Shown piece by piece: positions 1-11,731 of a stretch of 64,000 nt of DNA. Source of the stretch: Echinarachnius parma. Its lineage: Eukaryota; Echinodermata; Echinoidea; Clypeasteroida; Echinarachniidae. Location of the stretch: assembly GCA_037951105.1 (NCBI GenBank), contig JBAMJV010001794.1:43040-107039 (forward strand), written 5' to 3'. The first letter of the stretch is position 1; every line of letters starts with the position of its first letter. Below the pieces are notes generated by a model that saw nothing but the letters and a program-made list of their open reading frames with translations, did no database searches and was not told the DNA's origin. The translations under genes were made by a program, and so were the position numbers.

Positions 1-590
1 GAGTTTTAACATATTTCTCCCAAAGCAGAAATCTGAGTCGGGGTTATGTTATATATAATAAAAAGGCATATTACGATATATCAAATAGGCTACTAGGATA
101 AACTCTATTCTTGATTTGCATTGCCCTTTAAAGCCCCCGCTAAACCACACTACATATTTAATTTCATTTCAAAGACTTTATTTTCTGCAATCAATAACTT
201 AACATCAGTTATAACATGGAAATGATATAGAATTTAATTTATGCAAACAGCTAGTACAAAATATAGAACAAAAATACTTATACATAACTCATAAGTAAGA
301 GTTTATACGCTGGGCAGAAAGAAAGCAGATTGGTCGCCGTTATAAGCAAAAGCTTGAGCAGACGGTCAACCGAGCTACTGAATACAATAAATTGTGAAAT
401 ATCGGCTAAGTAATACTGTAACATAAAAAGAGGGGCCATATATGATACTCAAATAATATATACTTCAATTAAATATGGATATTGACAGTTCAATTCAATA
501 TAAATAACTATAGAATTAGCATTTTATGAGGCTCATTATACGTACAAGACAGAGAAATTAAAGGGAGCGTTGAGTATTGGTATTTTCCGA
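1..590. other. AT-rich intergenic DNA, no feature seen
   Basis: No open reading frame, splice-bounded exon or clear repeat is visible here. The composition is AT-rich like the rest of the intergenic sequence. Confidence 0.5.
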
Positions 591-591
591 A

Positions 592-667
592 GTGCCCCCC
601 CCCCCAAAAAAAAAAAAAAAAAATGTAAAAAAATTTAAAAAATTGTAAGATCATAAAAAAAAAAACA
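592..667. repeat. Low-complexity C run then A runs
   Basis: A run of about 14 C is followed directly by a run of about 17 A and further A-rich sequence. It is simple sequence; the reading frames through it are artefacts of composition. Confidence 0.8.
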
Positions 668-760
668 TGGGAAATAATAATAATTCCCATTCAAATGCTC
701 TCAAAATATGATATAAAAGTGATTGACGTCCGGCTATCACTTTTGAAAAGGCGGGCGCGA

Positions 761-1155
761 AGCGCTAGCGCCTTCTAGGTCCTCATAATACGGGACTGAA
801 AATGAATATTGTTTGTGCACGCTAATTGTGCTTACCGCGCATAAAATGTGTATCGCAAGCGCCGTTCGCCGTTCGCATCGGCGGCCATCGCGATCATCTT
901 TCGTTCAAAATCTGTTCGGAGTCGCGCTAACACACGGAGAGAAGTCGAGGAGGCGCATCGTGACATCACTGATTTTTAGCGGAATGGAGGGGGAAATCAT
1001 AATTTTAATCCAACCGATAGTTGGATCACATAATTATTGGAGAATGAATCGGTGGTAAGTACCGTATCATAATGTATAATTTTAAGCACAATTAGCGTGC
1101 ACAAACAATATTCATTTTCAGTCCCGTATATAGGAGGACCTAGAACGCTAGCGCT
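761..1155. mobile_element. Foldback element with ~73-bp inverted arms and a CpG-rich core
   Basis: The left arm (about 761-834) and right arm (about 1083-1155) are near-perfect reverse complements. Both begin AGCGCTAGCG, continue with TTCTAGGTCCTC and a GGGACTGAAAATG stretch, and end CGCTAATTGTGCTTA. The 248-bp interior is much richer in CpG than its surroundings, contains an 81-aa open frame (813-1058) and has a GGTAAGTACC donor-like motif near its right end. It looks like a non-autonomous foldback DNA element. The interior may be captured host sequence, but no protein family was recognised in it. Confidence 0.75.
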
Positions 1156-1192
1156 ACGCGCTAGCGTTCTCTAGAGTTAATTTGACTCTTGA

Positions 1193-1359
1193 GTTGTAAC
1201 GGCTGTTTTTTAATGATAACAGGGGTTTTACTTTGTCGTTTGTAATTGTGTATACTTTTCGAGCATGGTGGAGTTATAACTATTAGTTTGTACCGTAATG
1301 GTGCAGGTTTTGGTTACTATATAAAGTTAAGTTTGACCAGTACTCAACTATCCCTTTAA
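1193..1359 (+). mobile_element. TTAA-type MITE, family A, 3' part
   Basis: The sequence matches the right-hand part of the full copy that follows: a GAGCATGGTGGAGTTATAAC block, a GGTTTTGGTTAC block, and an end in CTCAACTATCCCTTTAA. The 5' half is missing, so it is a truncated copy immediately upstream of a full-length one. Confidence 0.75.
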
Positions 1360-1390
1360 TCCTCTTCACTCCCGTGTTGGAATTTCTGGG

Positions 1391-2109
1391 TTAAAGGGAT
1401 AGTTGAGTTTTGGTAGAGAGGGCGCTACACATAATAATTTTTTTGTGAGATAATGAAAAACTGGGGGTAAAATTTGAAAGAGCATAATATTTTAGTGACA
1501 GAATAAACTTTATTTGATCAAAATCGGTTCAGAAACGGCTGAAAAATCCATAAACGTAACAATTTGTAATAAAGCCGGGCCCCCAGGTTTATTAGAGAAG
1601 TGAACCAGCCGTTAAAAATTCAAAAAAATGCTTCCTCTTTTCAAAAAGTTACAAAATAGGTATGTTAATAGTTGTTGATTATTTCTCTATCTAATCACTA
1701 TTTCAACAAAACATCACATGCACAATATTTTATTCAAAATGGTTGAAACCGATGAGTGTTTAGAGAGCGCCCTCTTACATTTTAACTTTTAGCCTACTGA
1801 TTAATTGCCTTCTTTTTTTTTTTACTTGCACCCTTATTTCTTTTTTTCTTCAAACCACTCAACAAGGGTACTTTATTTATTTACAGGGCACTTTAATACC
1901 CCATCTATCAATCATGTTTTTTTCTTAGAACTGCTTGACTGCTTCGGTTTTTTTGAATGATAACATGATCTTTACAACGTCATTTGGAATTTTGTGTTCC
2001 TTTCTAGTTATAACTATATGTTTGTAATGTAATGATGTAGGTTTTGGTTACTAAAATTCAGTTTCACCAAAACTGTACTTTCCTTACCAGAACTCAACTA
2101 TCCCTTTAA
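1391..2109 (+). mobile_element. TTAA-type MITE, family A, full length (719 bp)
   Basis: It starts TTAAAGGGATAGTTGAG and ends CTCAACTATCCCTTTAA, so the termini are inverted repeats and TTAA lies at both edges. No transposase frame is present. Internal blocks (GATCAAAATCGGTTCAG, GTTGAAACCGATGAG, GAGAGCGCCCTC) recur in other copies at 8096-8605, 27140-27350, 32872-33127 and 35849-36010. TTAA target sites are typical of piggyBac and Kolobok transposases; which one mobilised it cannot be told here. Confidence 0.85.
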
Positions 2110-2870
2110 TATCAAGGATATGGGAGTTCAAACTCCTACTTCCATGTAGCCACTCTCGATGATTACTCACACGCGATATATTAATAGTTTAGAAGATATC
2201 GATAGTCTTACAAAATTATAAAATATCGGTGATCGGATTTTCTCACGCGGATTGATATATACGTAATATGTATGTGTATGTGATATAGAGTAATGCACGT
2301 ACACGATACTACTATGGTGGTGCGTCATAAATGTTTAATGGAATTTATAGTGTCGATTACAAAATAATTATAGTGAAGCTAATAATAATATTAACCATTT
2401 AATCTCTAAATAATATGGAGAAATATCAAAGCTTTAAAATTGTTGAATATTTGTTACTGACAAAAGATTACGATACAAGTATTGCAATTAACTCTGGTAC
2501 TATATTATCTTATCCAAGAATATTGTGCGTTGTACGGTCGCTATGTGCTCGATCTCTTATTGATTACATGCACATGTACATGTACGTATACGCTCGACTG
2601 GCGGCAATCCGGTTCTGTAATGTTTCCTGATCCTGAAGCTACTAGCCACGCGCGCCTCCAAAAAAAAAAACTGCATAAAAAAATACCAACTCTCTACTGA
2701 TAATACCAATGATTGTAAATACAAATACACTGGTTTTATCCACACTTCTATTGTGTTTATTTAGTGAGGAAGGGAGGAGCATCATCTAAAGTCGAACATA
2801 CGATTCGGGACGTATAGCGAATGGGCTGATAAGGATCTCGGGGAGGTACTCCCCATTACATAGTATAGGT
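2110..2870. other. Intergenic, no supported gene
   Basis: Several 60-80-codon open frames overlap on both strands, with no splice context, codon bias or recognisable motif. I see nothing functional. Confidence 0.5.
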
Positions 2871-3250
2871 GCCGCCCTCATCAAGACCCCCTTTTTCAGC
2901 CCAATTTTTTGTTCCGTGAGACCCCCAAAATCCTAAATATCGGCCGTTCCGCCCGTTCCGCCCCGTTCCGCCGTAAGCTGGTAGTGAATTTGAACAGCCT
3001 TGAACGTTTCGAGCCTCCGCCGATTCGCTCTGGAGACCCCCCCCCCCCCCCCCCCCCCCCCACCCTGGAGTTTTTAAAACGGTCGAATATTCGGGTAAAA
3101 GGCACCTGAATTTTATGGCAAATCCATGTCATAATATTCGGCAAGATCATTTCACCATTCGGGCAGTCATGTTATTTTCGGGAAAAGGTATCTCATATTC
3201 GGGCTAAATGTCATTTTCGGACATCAAAGAGGCTAATTGTCAGGTGAAAT
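2870..3250. repeat. Probable DNA-element debris with poly-C and ATTCGGG repeats
   Basis: A GC-rich left part has three near-repeats of CCGTTCCGCC, followed by about 22 C in a row (3040-3061). After that comes a degenerate series of ATTCGGG or TTTTCGG words at spacings of roughly 25-40 bp. The pattern resembles the G-run-bearing elements elsewhere in this window, but no terminal repeats were identified. Confidence 0.4.
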
Positions 3251-3654
3251 TCGAAAATTCGTGCAAATGATCTTGGCAATTGAAAATAAACTTGAACAAG
3301 AACGTATGAATTATTATTAATTTTGTTTTATGCGTACTGTAACTGAATACAGTTCATGCAATGTTGTAACATTTTGCTGATTTATGCTGCCCTCTACTGG
3401 CTCAATAGCGCCAATATAGTACACTCACACATTGCATTATGTTGTTGAGGACCTCGACCAGTAATGCTACTAGTAGTTTTTGGAGTAATTTATACATTAT
3501 TGAGCCTGCTTTTGTTAGCTCGAGTGTTAGAAGTGTATACATGAATATTAATATTAATAGGTAATAGATGTCAAAGGAATTCGAGAAAAGTCAAAGAGGG
3601 CAAAAATGTGTACGTGGTGTAAAGATAAAGGTGCAGATATTTGTTGAAGTACAG

Positions 3655-5283
3655 GTCTGAGTTGAGGAGACTTGGAAATTGCCATGGAATGGGAGTTCAT
3701 ATTTTAGTCATGGGACAAACCAAAGTAAAGGGGTGCTTATTTGGATAGATCATAAATTAGATATTCAGGTGTTAAATGTTATTTCAGATAATAATGGTCG
3801 ATAATTATGTTATAATGGAATGCATTATTCAGGGGATGAAATTGATAATGGCTAATGTTTATTTGCCAGTAAGAGGAAGGGAATCAGAAAAGATTGATTT
3901 TTAGTCAATTTTGAAAAAAATAGTAAAAGAAATTAATAAAGAAAATAATGCATGCAATAATTATTGGGGGAGATTTTAATATTATTTTAAATAAAGATTT
4001 AGATTATTTTGGAAGTAGTAAACACAATATTCAGTCTCGATTTAATATTTTATTTGAACAATTTTTAGATAGATTTGAGTGGATGTTTGGAGGGTAAGGA
4101 ATGTATTGAAGAAACAGTTTACGTATAGGCAAGTTAATCCATTTATGCAAAGTAGATTAGATTATTGGTTTGTTTCTAAGCAGATAGAACATGTAGTACT
4201 AAAGTGTGATATAATACCTTCTACGACTCCGGATCATTCAGCCATTCAATTGCAATTGTATGATAAGTTAATGTATTCATTTAAGTTTCAGGGATCCTAT
4301 TGGAAATTGAATAATAGTTTATGTCAAGATAATAAATATATTAATTGTATTAAAGAGGAAATTATAAAAATTAAAAGAAGAATTTCGAATAGAAATAGAA
4401 GATAAAAGAGTTTTATGGGATTTTTTGAAAATGAAAATTAGAAATGTTAGTAGAAAATATTCGAACGAAAAGGCGAAACAACGAAAACAAAGAATTGAAC
4501 ATTTGGAAGAGGATATTTTGAAGTTGGAAAATTAATTGTTGAATGGGATAGACCAGGGAAAAGTTGATGACTTAGGATGGGAACGTGTTTCCTTATATAG
4601 CACTGTGCGCGCCTAATAGGCGACTTGCTGGAATACTCCCTAGGGAGTGGAAAATGTGCTCTTAATGTGCAGGAATGATTGCAGTGTGTATCCGTTGACC
4701 GGGGTAATAATAATCGTGTAAAGCGCTATGATCCCCACGGGAATTGCGCTATATAAATGACAGTTATTATTATTATTATTTAAAAAAAAAGATTTACAGG
4801 ATTGTTATAATTATATAAATGAAGGTATTAAAATTCTTTCTAGAGCATTACATTATGAATGTGGAGAAAGAGACACTAGATATTTTACTCAATTAATGAA
4901 GTATAATCAAAAGAAAACTTTAATTAGTAAACTTAATATAGATGAAAATATTTGTTTTGATCAAAAAAATATTATGCAAGAAATATTTAAATTTATAGTA
5001 AGCTATATGCTCAATCGGAAGAGGAAATTTATTTTGTGGATGATTTTTGTCAGGACTTGCCAAAATTAAATTCAGATTGAAGGTAAAATAACAAACGGAG
5101 AATGTATTGCAGCCATGAAAGAAATGGCATCTAATATTATAAATCCCCGGGGAATGATGGATTAAGTGTTGAATTTTATATATTGTTTTGGCCACTAATA
5201 GGAAATTTAGTAGTAGATTCTTTAAATTTAGCTTATCCACCTTTTCAACCGTGGGGAGAACCGAACAGGTTTCTTTGTTCAAC
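3655..5283 (+). pseudogene. Decayed L1/Tx1-like LINE: endonuclease and start of reverse transcriptase
   Basis: Conceptual translation across several frameshifts and stops gives fragments typical of L1/Tx1-clade ORF2. There is an FSHGTNQSKGVLIW-like segment near 3700, the endonuclease motif GGDFNI near 3970, and SRLDYWFVSKQIE with TTPDHSAI near 4150-4240. After the inserted SINE come GERDTRYFTQLMKYNQKK near 4870 and a split NDGLSVEFYILFWPLI near 5150-5200, which is the start of the RT domain. No long frame survives and the element stops before the catalytic RT motifs, so it is dead and 3'-truncated. Confidence 0.85.
4560..4790 (+). mobile_element. SINE-like insertion inside the LINE
   Basis: This block interrupts the LINE coding remnant between the linker and RT regions. 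It contains a GACCGGGGTAATAAT block, then GTAAAGCGCTATGATCC, GCGCTATATAAATGACAG and an (ATT)n tail ending in a short A run. The same order (CCGATGACCGGGGTAATAAT, GTAAAGCGCTTAG, GGCGCTATA, ATTATT tail) recurs at 36340-36510, defining a family. An AGCGC...GCGCTATATAAAT 3' end followed by ATT repeats is common in tRNA-related SINEs whose tail matches a partner LINE. The 5' end is uncertain. Confidence 0.65.
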
Positions 5284-5470
5284 TTTGTTCACCTATATAT
5301 CATGGGAATAAACCGGGAACGTCAACGTTCCATATTTTGATTTCGTGGGCGTTATCATTAAGGTGGTCCTAACATTTTGATTTATAGATAGCTACTACGT
5401 AGCTCATTAATGTACTGATCGATGATTAACACAATTTTATGGAAAGGGGATTTAGCGCCTTTTGGAAACA
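5278..5470 (+). repeat. Dispersed repeat F, copy 1
   Basis: It shares an ordered series of blocks with 45478-45650: CAACTTTGT, GGGAATA, AACGTTCCATATT, GATAGCTAC, AATTTTATGGAAAG and a CCTTTTGGAA end. No terminal inverted repeat was found, so the element class is unknown. It begins right where the LINE remnant ends. Confidence 0.6.
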
Positions 5471-5779
5471 TATATATAAGCCGACCCTTTTCTGTTTTGA
5501 ATCGAGTCTGACGGGGGACGGAACAAGAATGCAAGCAAACAATAGATCAGAAATAATATACTGCATGGGCTGTCAGTTTAATCAAAGAGCAAGCCGCAAT
5601 GGGGACAGGATAGTATTTAGTTTCGTTTGACCCGCAAATACTAAAAAGGATTTAATTACTTTAGGAACTTTTGTGTTGAAAACACCGGGAGTGCATGCTG
5701 GAAACAAATTAATAATTCAAACTTGTCAACGATTCGAGACGAAAATGCGTTCAAACAGTAGCGTAGACAGGTTCTTACA

Positions 5780-6018
5780 CCTGGGGGGATGATTTGCTGT
5801 TCAGTTCACCGGACCAAGACTAATTTGTTCGCGGCCGAGACCACCTGGCCAAATATTTTGAGACCAAGGCAATTGCTTGGAATTCCTCTCAGTGGGGGGG
5901 GGGGGGGGGGGGGGGGGGGGGCTGTGAGACCGTAAATTTTTACGAAGTCGAGACCAAGTACTTTCACAATTTTCGAGCCCGAGACCAAGTACCTTCAAAG
6001 TTTAAAACCCCTCTCAGT

Positions 6019-6065
<47 letters not shown>

Positions 6066-6149
6066 GTCCGTAAATTTTTCGAGACCAACTACTTTCACAA
6101 TTTTCGAGCCCGAGACCAAGTAACTTCAAAGTTGAAAACCCCTCTCAGT

Positions 6150-6189
<40 letters not shown>

Positions 6190-6548
6190 GGGGTTCGTAA
6201 ACAATTTTCGAAGCCGAGACCAAGTACTTTCAAAATTGTCGGGACCGAGACCAGGTTCATTCAACTCTCTCAGTCCAAATACTTTCACAAATTTTCGAAC
6301 CCGATACCGGAGATCTTTGACTATTGTTGGTACCGAGATCGGGTTTTAGTCGGTTATTACCACCTTTTAGTCGGTCGAGACCAGGTTTTAGACGGTCAAT
6401 ACGGCTTAAAAGTAGTCTCGAGACCAGCTAAAATGTGAAAAGGGGGGTTCAAACCCACCCTTACAGCCATTTTTGGGTCAAAGGGGGGGGGGGGGGGGGG
6501 GGGGTTGAACCGCCAACCCACCCCCCCCCCCCCCTGGGTACGCCTATG
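5780..6548 (+). mobile_element. G-run element with GAGACC repeats, copy 1
   Basis: Three tandem units carry the phrase CCTCTCAGTG followed by poly-G runs of roughly 30, 47 and 38 bases (starting near 5892, 6018 and 6150). The units are otherwise built from TTTTCGAGCCCGAGACCAAG-type words. It ends with GTTGAACC, a poly-C run and CTGGGTACGCCTATG. The same internal words and the same right end (CTGGGTATGCCTATGATA) occur at 44283-44620, so this is a real dispersed family. The right end resembles the GGCGTAGC-type termini of other elements in the window. Confidence 0.65.
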
Positions 6549-7473
6549 CATACAAGTAATGTGTTTTTTTCACTCGTATAGATACACACAACAAAATATA
6601 TCCTTCCCTAAAACCTGGGGGGGATGATTGTACATGTCATCCCCCCCACCTTGTGAGGTGGGGGGGATGCATCCCCCTCATCCCCCCCGTTGTCTACGCC
6701 CCTGCGTTCAAACATAATCGTATACACACAAACTACAAACAATGAACACACACAAATAAACATACATGATACACACACAAACAAACAAAACAATACTGTC
6801 TTGCCATCGTAATGCATTGATGCATTTAATGCGTGCGCCCCAATCAAACATCGAAAGAATTAAACAGCTCATTAAATTGATTGTGGCTAATTAACATTCA
6901 GTATAAAGAATGATAAACAAACAAGCCAAAAAGTGAGCAAAAATTGGAGGCTATAAAGTTCCAGTGATGACAATTTAAAGCACGACCAGTCGGCATGGTC
7001 ATATCATATCTCAACAAGTGTGGTTTTTAATTGTTTTTATGTATTTACCCCCTTTCACCCACGCACAGGCTATAAACAAGTTCATAGAAAACTAGAGGAC
7101 GAGTCCTTTATCTTATCATTGAACCAAGTCAGAAAGAAAGCAAACATCATTTTCTAAAGACTTCAAAATCATGGTCAGCTGTCACTCAGTTGTTAACTAT
7201 CTATATATTGTTGATTTTTTCTTGTTATTTGCCAACGTAAACATCTAAAAATAATAAAATACAAATATTGTAATTCCTATCGATATCGTATACTTCTGCG
7301 TATACTTAGTGCAAAACTTGTCAAAGTCAGACGGATTTACGCGTGAAAATAGTCACTGTATGCCTGTTGCTTATATACATTGACTTTGTTATAATGGCAG
7401 TTATAATATAGCTTTATAATAATATAATAATACCGTCATAATTTTACTGATGTGAGTAATGATTTTACCGTTT
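6549..7473. other. Intergenic; one G/C-rich palindromic patch, otherwise empty
   Basis: At about 6616-6690 GGGGGGATGATTG is answered by CATCCCCCCC, and a second GGGGGGGATG/CATCCCCC pair follows, then TCTACGCCCCTGCG. This looks like a small fragment of the G-run elements. The remainder is AT-rich with no gene seen. Confidence 0.45.
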
Positions 7474-8018
7474 TTAAAGGACAATGAAACCCAAGCAAAA
7501 TGTTGCTTTCATAGACTTGAAGAGATTAGGAGAAATAATCTCTGAAAGTTAGAGCATAATCGTGCAAGAAACAAGAAAACTATGGCTATTTGAAGACAGT
7601 CCATTTATTTCCTATGGGGAATTCAAATTGGCAACGCACTCTGATAAGTGTGTGGACTACTCCTCATTTGTTTTGTACACAAATGTTCCCATTTTTACAG
7701 TGTTATTCATAGTCACACTTTTCTATTCCCCCAACTCATGACATGTTATGTATAAATGCATTCTACAAAACATAATTATGTTGAACTCAAACGAAGTGTA
7801 ACTTGAGAAAATTGAACAAAATGTATGGGGAGTAGTCCACAACTTTGCCAGAGTGTGTTGCCAATTTGAGTCACTCGTAGAAATAAATGGCTCTTTTCAA
7901 GGAGCCATATAGTTTTCTTATTTCTTGACCGATTGTGCTCAAATTTTCAGGGACTATTCATCATATCTAGTGTCTTATAGTGCAAACAACAATTTGTCTG
8001 GATTTCATTGTCCTTTAA
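7474..8018. mobile_element. TTAA-type MITE, family E (545 bp)
   Basis: The left end is TTAAAGGACAATGAAACCCA and the right end is the reverse complement of TTAAAGGACAATGAAATCCA, with TTAA at both edges. The interior also shows partial self-complementarity (CAAATTGGCAACGCACTC against GAGTGTGTTGCCAATTTG), so much of the element could fold on itself. There is no coding capacity. Confidence 0.85.
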
Positions 8019-8095
8019 TCGGCATGATCGGGTCGCGTACATTTTATTTATATTCGAAACTGCGCTACTGTCATAAAATTATTTCAGACACAGAA

Positions 8096-8605
8096 CTAAA
8101 GGGATAGTTGAGTTCTGGTAAAGAGAGTATACAGTTTTGGTCAAACTGAATTTTAGTAACCAAAATCTGCACTGATAGTTATAACTCCACCATGCTCGAA
8201 AGGAATACAAAATGACTATATGACTTAGTAAAAAGCCTGTTATCATTCAAAAAGAGCCGTTAAATCTCAAAAGGGCGCTCTCTAAACCCTCATCGGTTTC
8301 AACCATTTTAAATGCAATAGAGAGATAATCAACAGCTGTTTAAAAACCTCTTTTGTTAATTTTTGAAAAGAGGAAGCATTTTAAACAATTTTGTAACGGC
8401 TGGTTCAAAATTATCAAATAATTGTGTGGCCCCACATAATTTATTACAAATGGTTATGTTTATGGATATTTCAGCCATTTCTGAACCGATTTTGATCAAA
8501 TGAAGTTAAATCTATCATTAAAATGTTATGCTCTTTCGAATTTGACACTCAGTTTTTCATTATTTTGTGTAGCGCCCTCTATACAAAACTCAACTATCCC
8601 TTTAA
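8096..8605 (-). mobile_element. TTAA-type MITE, family A, full length, inverted
   Basis: It reads AAAGGGATAGTTGAG at the left and CAACTATCCCTTTAA at the right, with internal blocks of family A in reverse orientation (GTTATAACTCCACCATGC, CTCATCGGTTTCAACC, CTGAACCGATTTTGATC). At about 510 bp it is shorter than the 719-bp copy through internal deletions. It lies about 80 bp from the family E element. Confidence 0.85.
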
Positions 8606-10374
8606 GCATAATACGGTTAACACAGCATAAATTTACATCTTGAAGCAATTATTCGCGTCACTTCTATTCTTAATTGCATTACTTCTCTAATTTACCGTAA
8701 TCAAATGAAGAATTGGTACTGCAAGCATAATACTAAACTACATAATTTTAACCATGTCCATGAATTGTCAACAAATCATATGCACGGTTTATAATGAAGA
8801 GAAATCGAATTTCAAACACTGTTCATGTTGCAATCATTAGTGTCCCCGATGATAATTTCTTGTCATAAGTTTAAATGTATTGGCATCAAAGATATGTCGA
8901 ATTATACTTAAACATTCATAAGCACATCTTCTTGATCGTTTCAATTGGTTATATCATTCATTTTCACGTACCTTCACTCAAACTTTAAAGTATTTACTAT
9001 TATTATTATACCGCGACAATAATTATTTCACAACATTTAATTCTTCTAACGAAAACAAAACAAATGTTTCTCTCGCTTCTTATTACGCATTTCAAACGGT
9101 CTGAAAATGCCTTTAAAAAAGAGGCAAGCTTACACTATATTTTCAGTGACAAAATTAACCTCATATATTAGCGCTTACTAAAAATATCCGAACTTGAAGG
9201 AAGTAGCTAGGTAATGTGCGTGTACGTGTCACGAGTATATTAATCATATTGGTTAATACCACAAGATTGGCCAATTTCAGTTCGGCGCGGCTAGCGCGAG
9301 CCCCCCTCTGTTCCGCCAAATGACTTTGCGGCGATCACAAGGGCAAAGCCAAGCGAGCGAAATCCAAGTCAGTGCGCGTGTACGCAGCTCTAAACCCGTA
9401 TTATACCGCGGCCTCAAACCAAGCAAAAGAGAGCAACATTGCTCCCAACATACTTCTGTGACGTCACCCACCACGACTCGGCAACCGGGGGACCCGAGTT
9501 CGTAAATTGAGCGAGTCAAAACATTGCACACGCTTTGATCTCGTGGTATAGCATTGCACGTGCATAATATAGAGCTGTATACAAGTCTATGCACCCAACC
9601 TACATAGTGAATAGTCGTTTAAAAATAGAAGCTTTAATAGAGTCGCGTAGATTAATCACACACAGAATGTATGAAAACAACAACAATTAGTTCTTAATTA
9701 ATGGAAATATATATCAGGTGCCCGTGATCAAAACGTTTTGATTGTGAAGTGTGTTTTTACTCGGTTATTGTGTTAAAAATAGTACATTTTCTTTGTAAAC
9801 AACAAGTTTAGAGTCTAAGCGTTGTAGACTACTGTAGTACTATAGCATTCACGTGACAGAGGGATCACAACAATGTGTTTTTCCCCCTAGCAGGCTTTTT
9901 TTTTTCGTTCCCTCATGCTCAAGAAGAGTACAATTATGCAGCCATATGGTAGTACAAGTGTACAACAGTGTTGTAAACTTGTAATAATTCCGATTTTTTA
10001 TTATTTTATTATTGTTCTGTTATTCATATTTTACATGATTTTATTTTGAAAATCGTATACATTTGTTTATGTTTTTTGTTAATTATAGGCTTACTTTTCC
10101 TGGCATTTATCATCAAGTAGGCTAATACAATTTGTTATTTACTGTTACTTATTTTCACCGTGCAATTTGATTATGTTTGTGATACTTTTTTCATTTCATG
10201 CAGTCTGTATAATAAAAACGAACAAACAATCAAATTTTACCGTTATTGAACAATAATAATCATGCTCCAATCGGCTGCTCCGCGATATTTTTCAAACAAA
10301 CTAAAACGTTTTTCTTTTGTCTTGACCAATCGTGTTGCCAATATTTCAGAGATTACAACGTTTTACAAGAGTGT
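8606..10374. other. Intergenic; GC-rich patch at 9290-9530
   Basis: Most of this stretch is AT-rich and empty. From 9290 to 9530 the sequence turns CpG-rich and contains a perfect cAMP-response-type TGACGTCA at about 9459-9466. It could be a regulatory patch or a fragment of a GC-rich element. No exon is supported despite a 105-codon frame on the minus strand. Confidence 0.35.
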
Positions 10375-10760
10375 TTAAAGGGACTTAGTAACATTGTCCA
10401 AATCCTCAAAATAAAATTTTAATTCTAGCGGTTCCCTTATACCTTGTTGTATTCGTATTAACAATAAAATCATTGGAGCGGTTTCGGTTTTTCAAATTTC
10501 CCTTTCGTTACAAAGATATGTATGATTGAAGTATTCAGATAAGAAAAACTCCGGGCGAGTTTTTCTTCCGTGTACAAAGTGAGTGCAGTGAGTTACTGAA
10601 TATCACTTTGCATTTTCACTCATTACTTGGCCATACAATGTCCATTTGACTTGAAATTTTCACACAATACCCTGTGGACATATAGAATAACAAAAATATA
10701 CATTGCATCAACCATTCATCACTTTTTGCACATGTCAACAAAGTTACTAGATCCCTTTAA
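10375..10760 (+). mobile_element. TTAA-type MITE, family B, full length (386 bp)
   Basis: The element starts TTAAAGGGACTTAGTAAC and ends GTTACTAGATCCCTTTAA, giving inverted termini with TTAA at both edges. Characteristic inner blocks are ATTGTCCAAATCCTCAAAAT, CGGTTTTTCAAATTTCCC, GTGAATATCACTTTGCAT-like text and CAACCATTCATCA. Other copies lie at 31083-31435, 32467-32871, 35100-35217, 57501-57843 and, inverted, at 62369-62715. Confidence 0.85.
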
Positions 10761-11179
10761 TGTTATAATACTACCCCCGCGTTCGCTCCCCGCAGTTTCA
10801 CATTCAGTGGCGTGCGGATGTGAATAGATAGTGATAAACATAAACTACCATAACATTCCTAGGAAGATTATTTATGTCATATTGGTTATATTTCTCAAGC
10901 TAAAGAGTTTTCGATGTGAATTTAAATAAAGTATTATGCACGTTTATTTCATTATGTTATCTTGTAACTAGCTGTATCTAATTAATATAACCTGCAACTT
11001 TATTTAACCATTTATCTTGTTTGAGTCCACCAGGGACTCAGTTTCTGTTATTTTGCTCACTGAAATCATAATAATTCCTCAAATCTAGAAGAATAATTAA
11101 ATGCACTGTTTTGATGGCGCAGTTGGAATTATTTGTACTGTGAGTTGACGTTGAACTTTACATAGAAAAGGCGTTGTTT

Positions 11180-11731
11180 TGATCAGAAGTGGGACACGTA
11201 CGTGCACGACGCCCGCAATTCTTTGTTTACATTTCACGGTGTACTATGTCGGTTCCCTGCTCAAAAATAGGGGTGACCCCCGTCAGGGGAAAGCCCTTCG
11301 AGCCGATTTAACATTCAGGCACCCTCCACGTGCTTTTACAAAACCGTCAACTACATAGTAGTGTCCATGCGAGCCACGCATGATAACAGCTGATGACTAG
11401 GGCGAGCCCCCAAATCAAGCGCGCTGATTGGTCGATCCCATGTCCCGCCCTCGCCCCGACCGCGTGCTACCTTGTTATGGTTTGTTATCGTTTCACGAGC
11501 ATCCACGCTCCTCTATACACAAAGTCGTACACACTGCGTGTAGTATTAGCATATCCGTTCACGCTTTTCCCGTACTATTTCAACATACCGAGTCATCGAT
11601 TGACTGGGAGTGATCTCGGGCCCGAAATAACGTAAACATTCTGGTAGATCAGTCAGATTCGCTTTTGGATTGTAAGAAGCTAGACGTCGGAGGAAGTTAT
11701 TTCTGTGTGAAAAATCTGTTTTTATTTCTAA
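11180..11731 (+). promoter_or_regulatory. Probable KLF10/11 promoter and 5'UTR
   Basis: GC and CpG content rise just upstream of the first coding exon. Visible elements are an inverted CCAAT box in CTGATTGGTCGA near 11424, a CCCGCCCTCGCCCC GC-box stretch near 11452, a CAAAAATAGGGG word near 11261 and a CCACGTGC E-box near 11327. The transcription start is not defined. An in-frame TAA at 11729-11731 abuts the ATG, so the coding start is fixed. Confidence 0.5.

Noticed and set aside
9277..9594. 105-aa minus-strand gene in the GC-rich patch
   Set aside because: CpG-rich composition alone opens frames on both strands; no motif, signal or splice border supports it.
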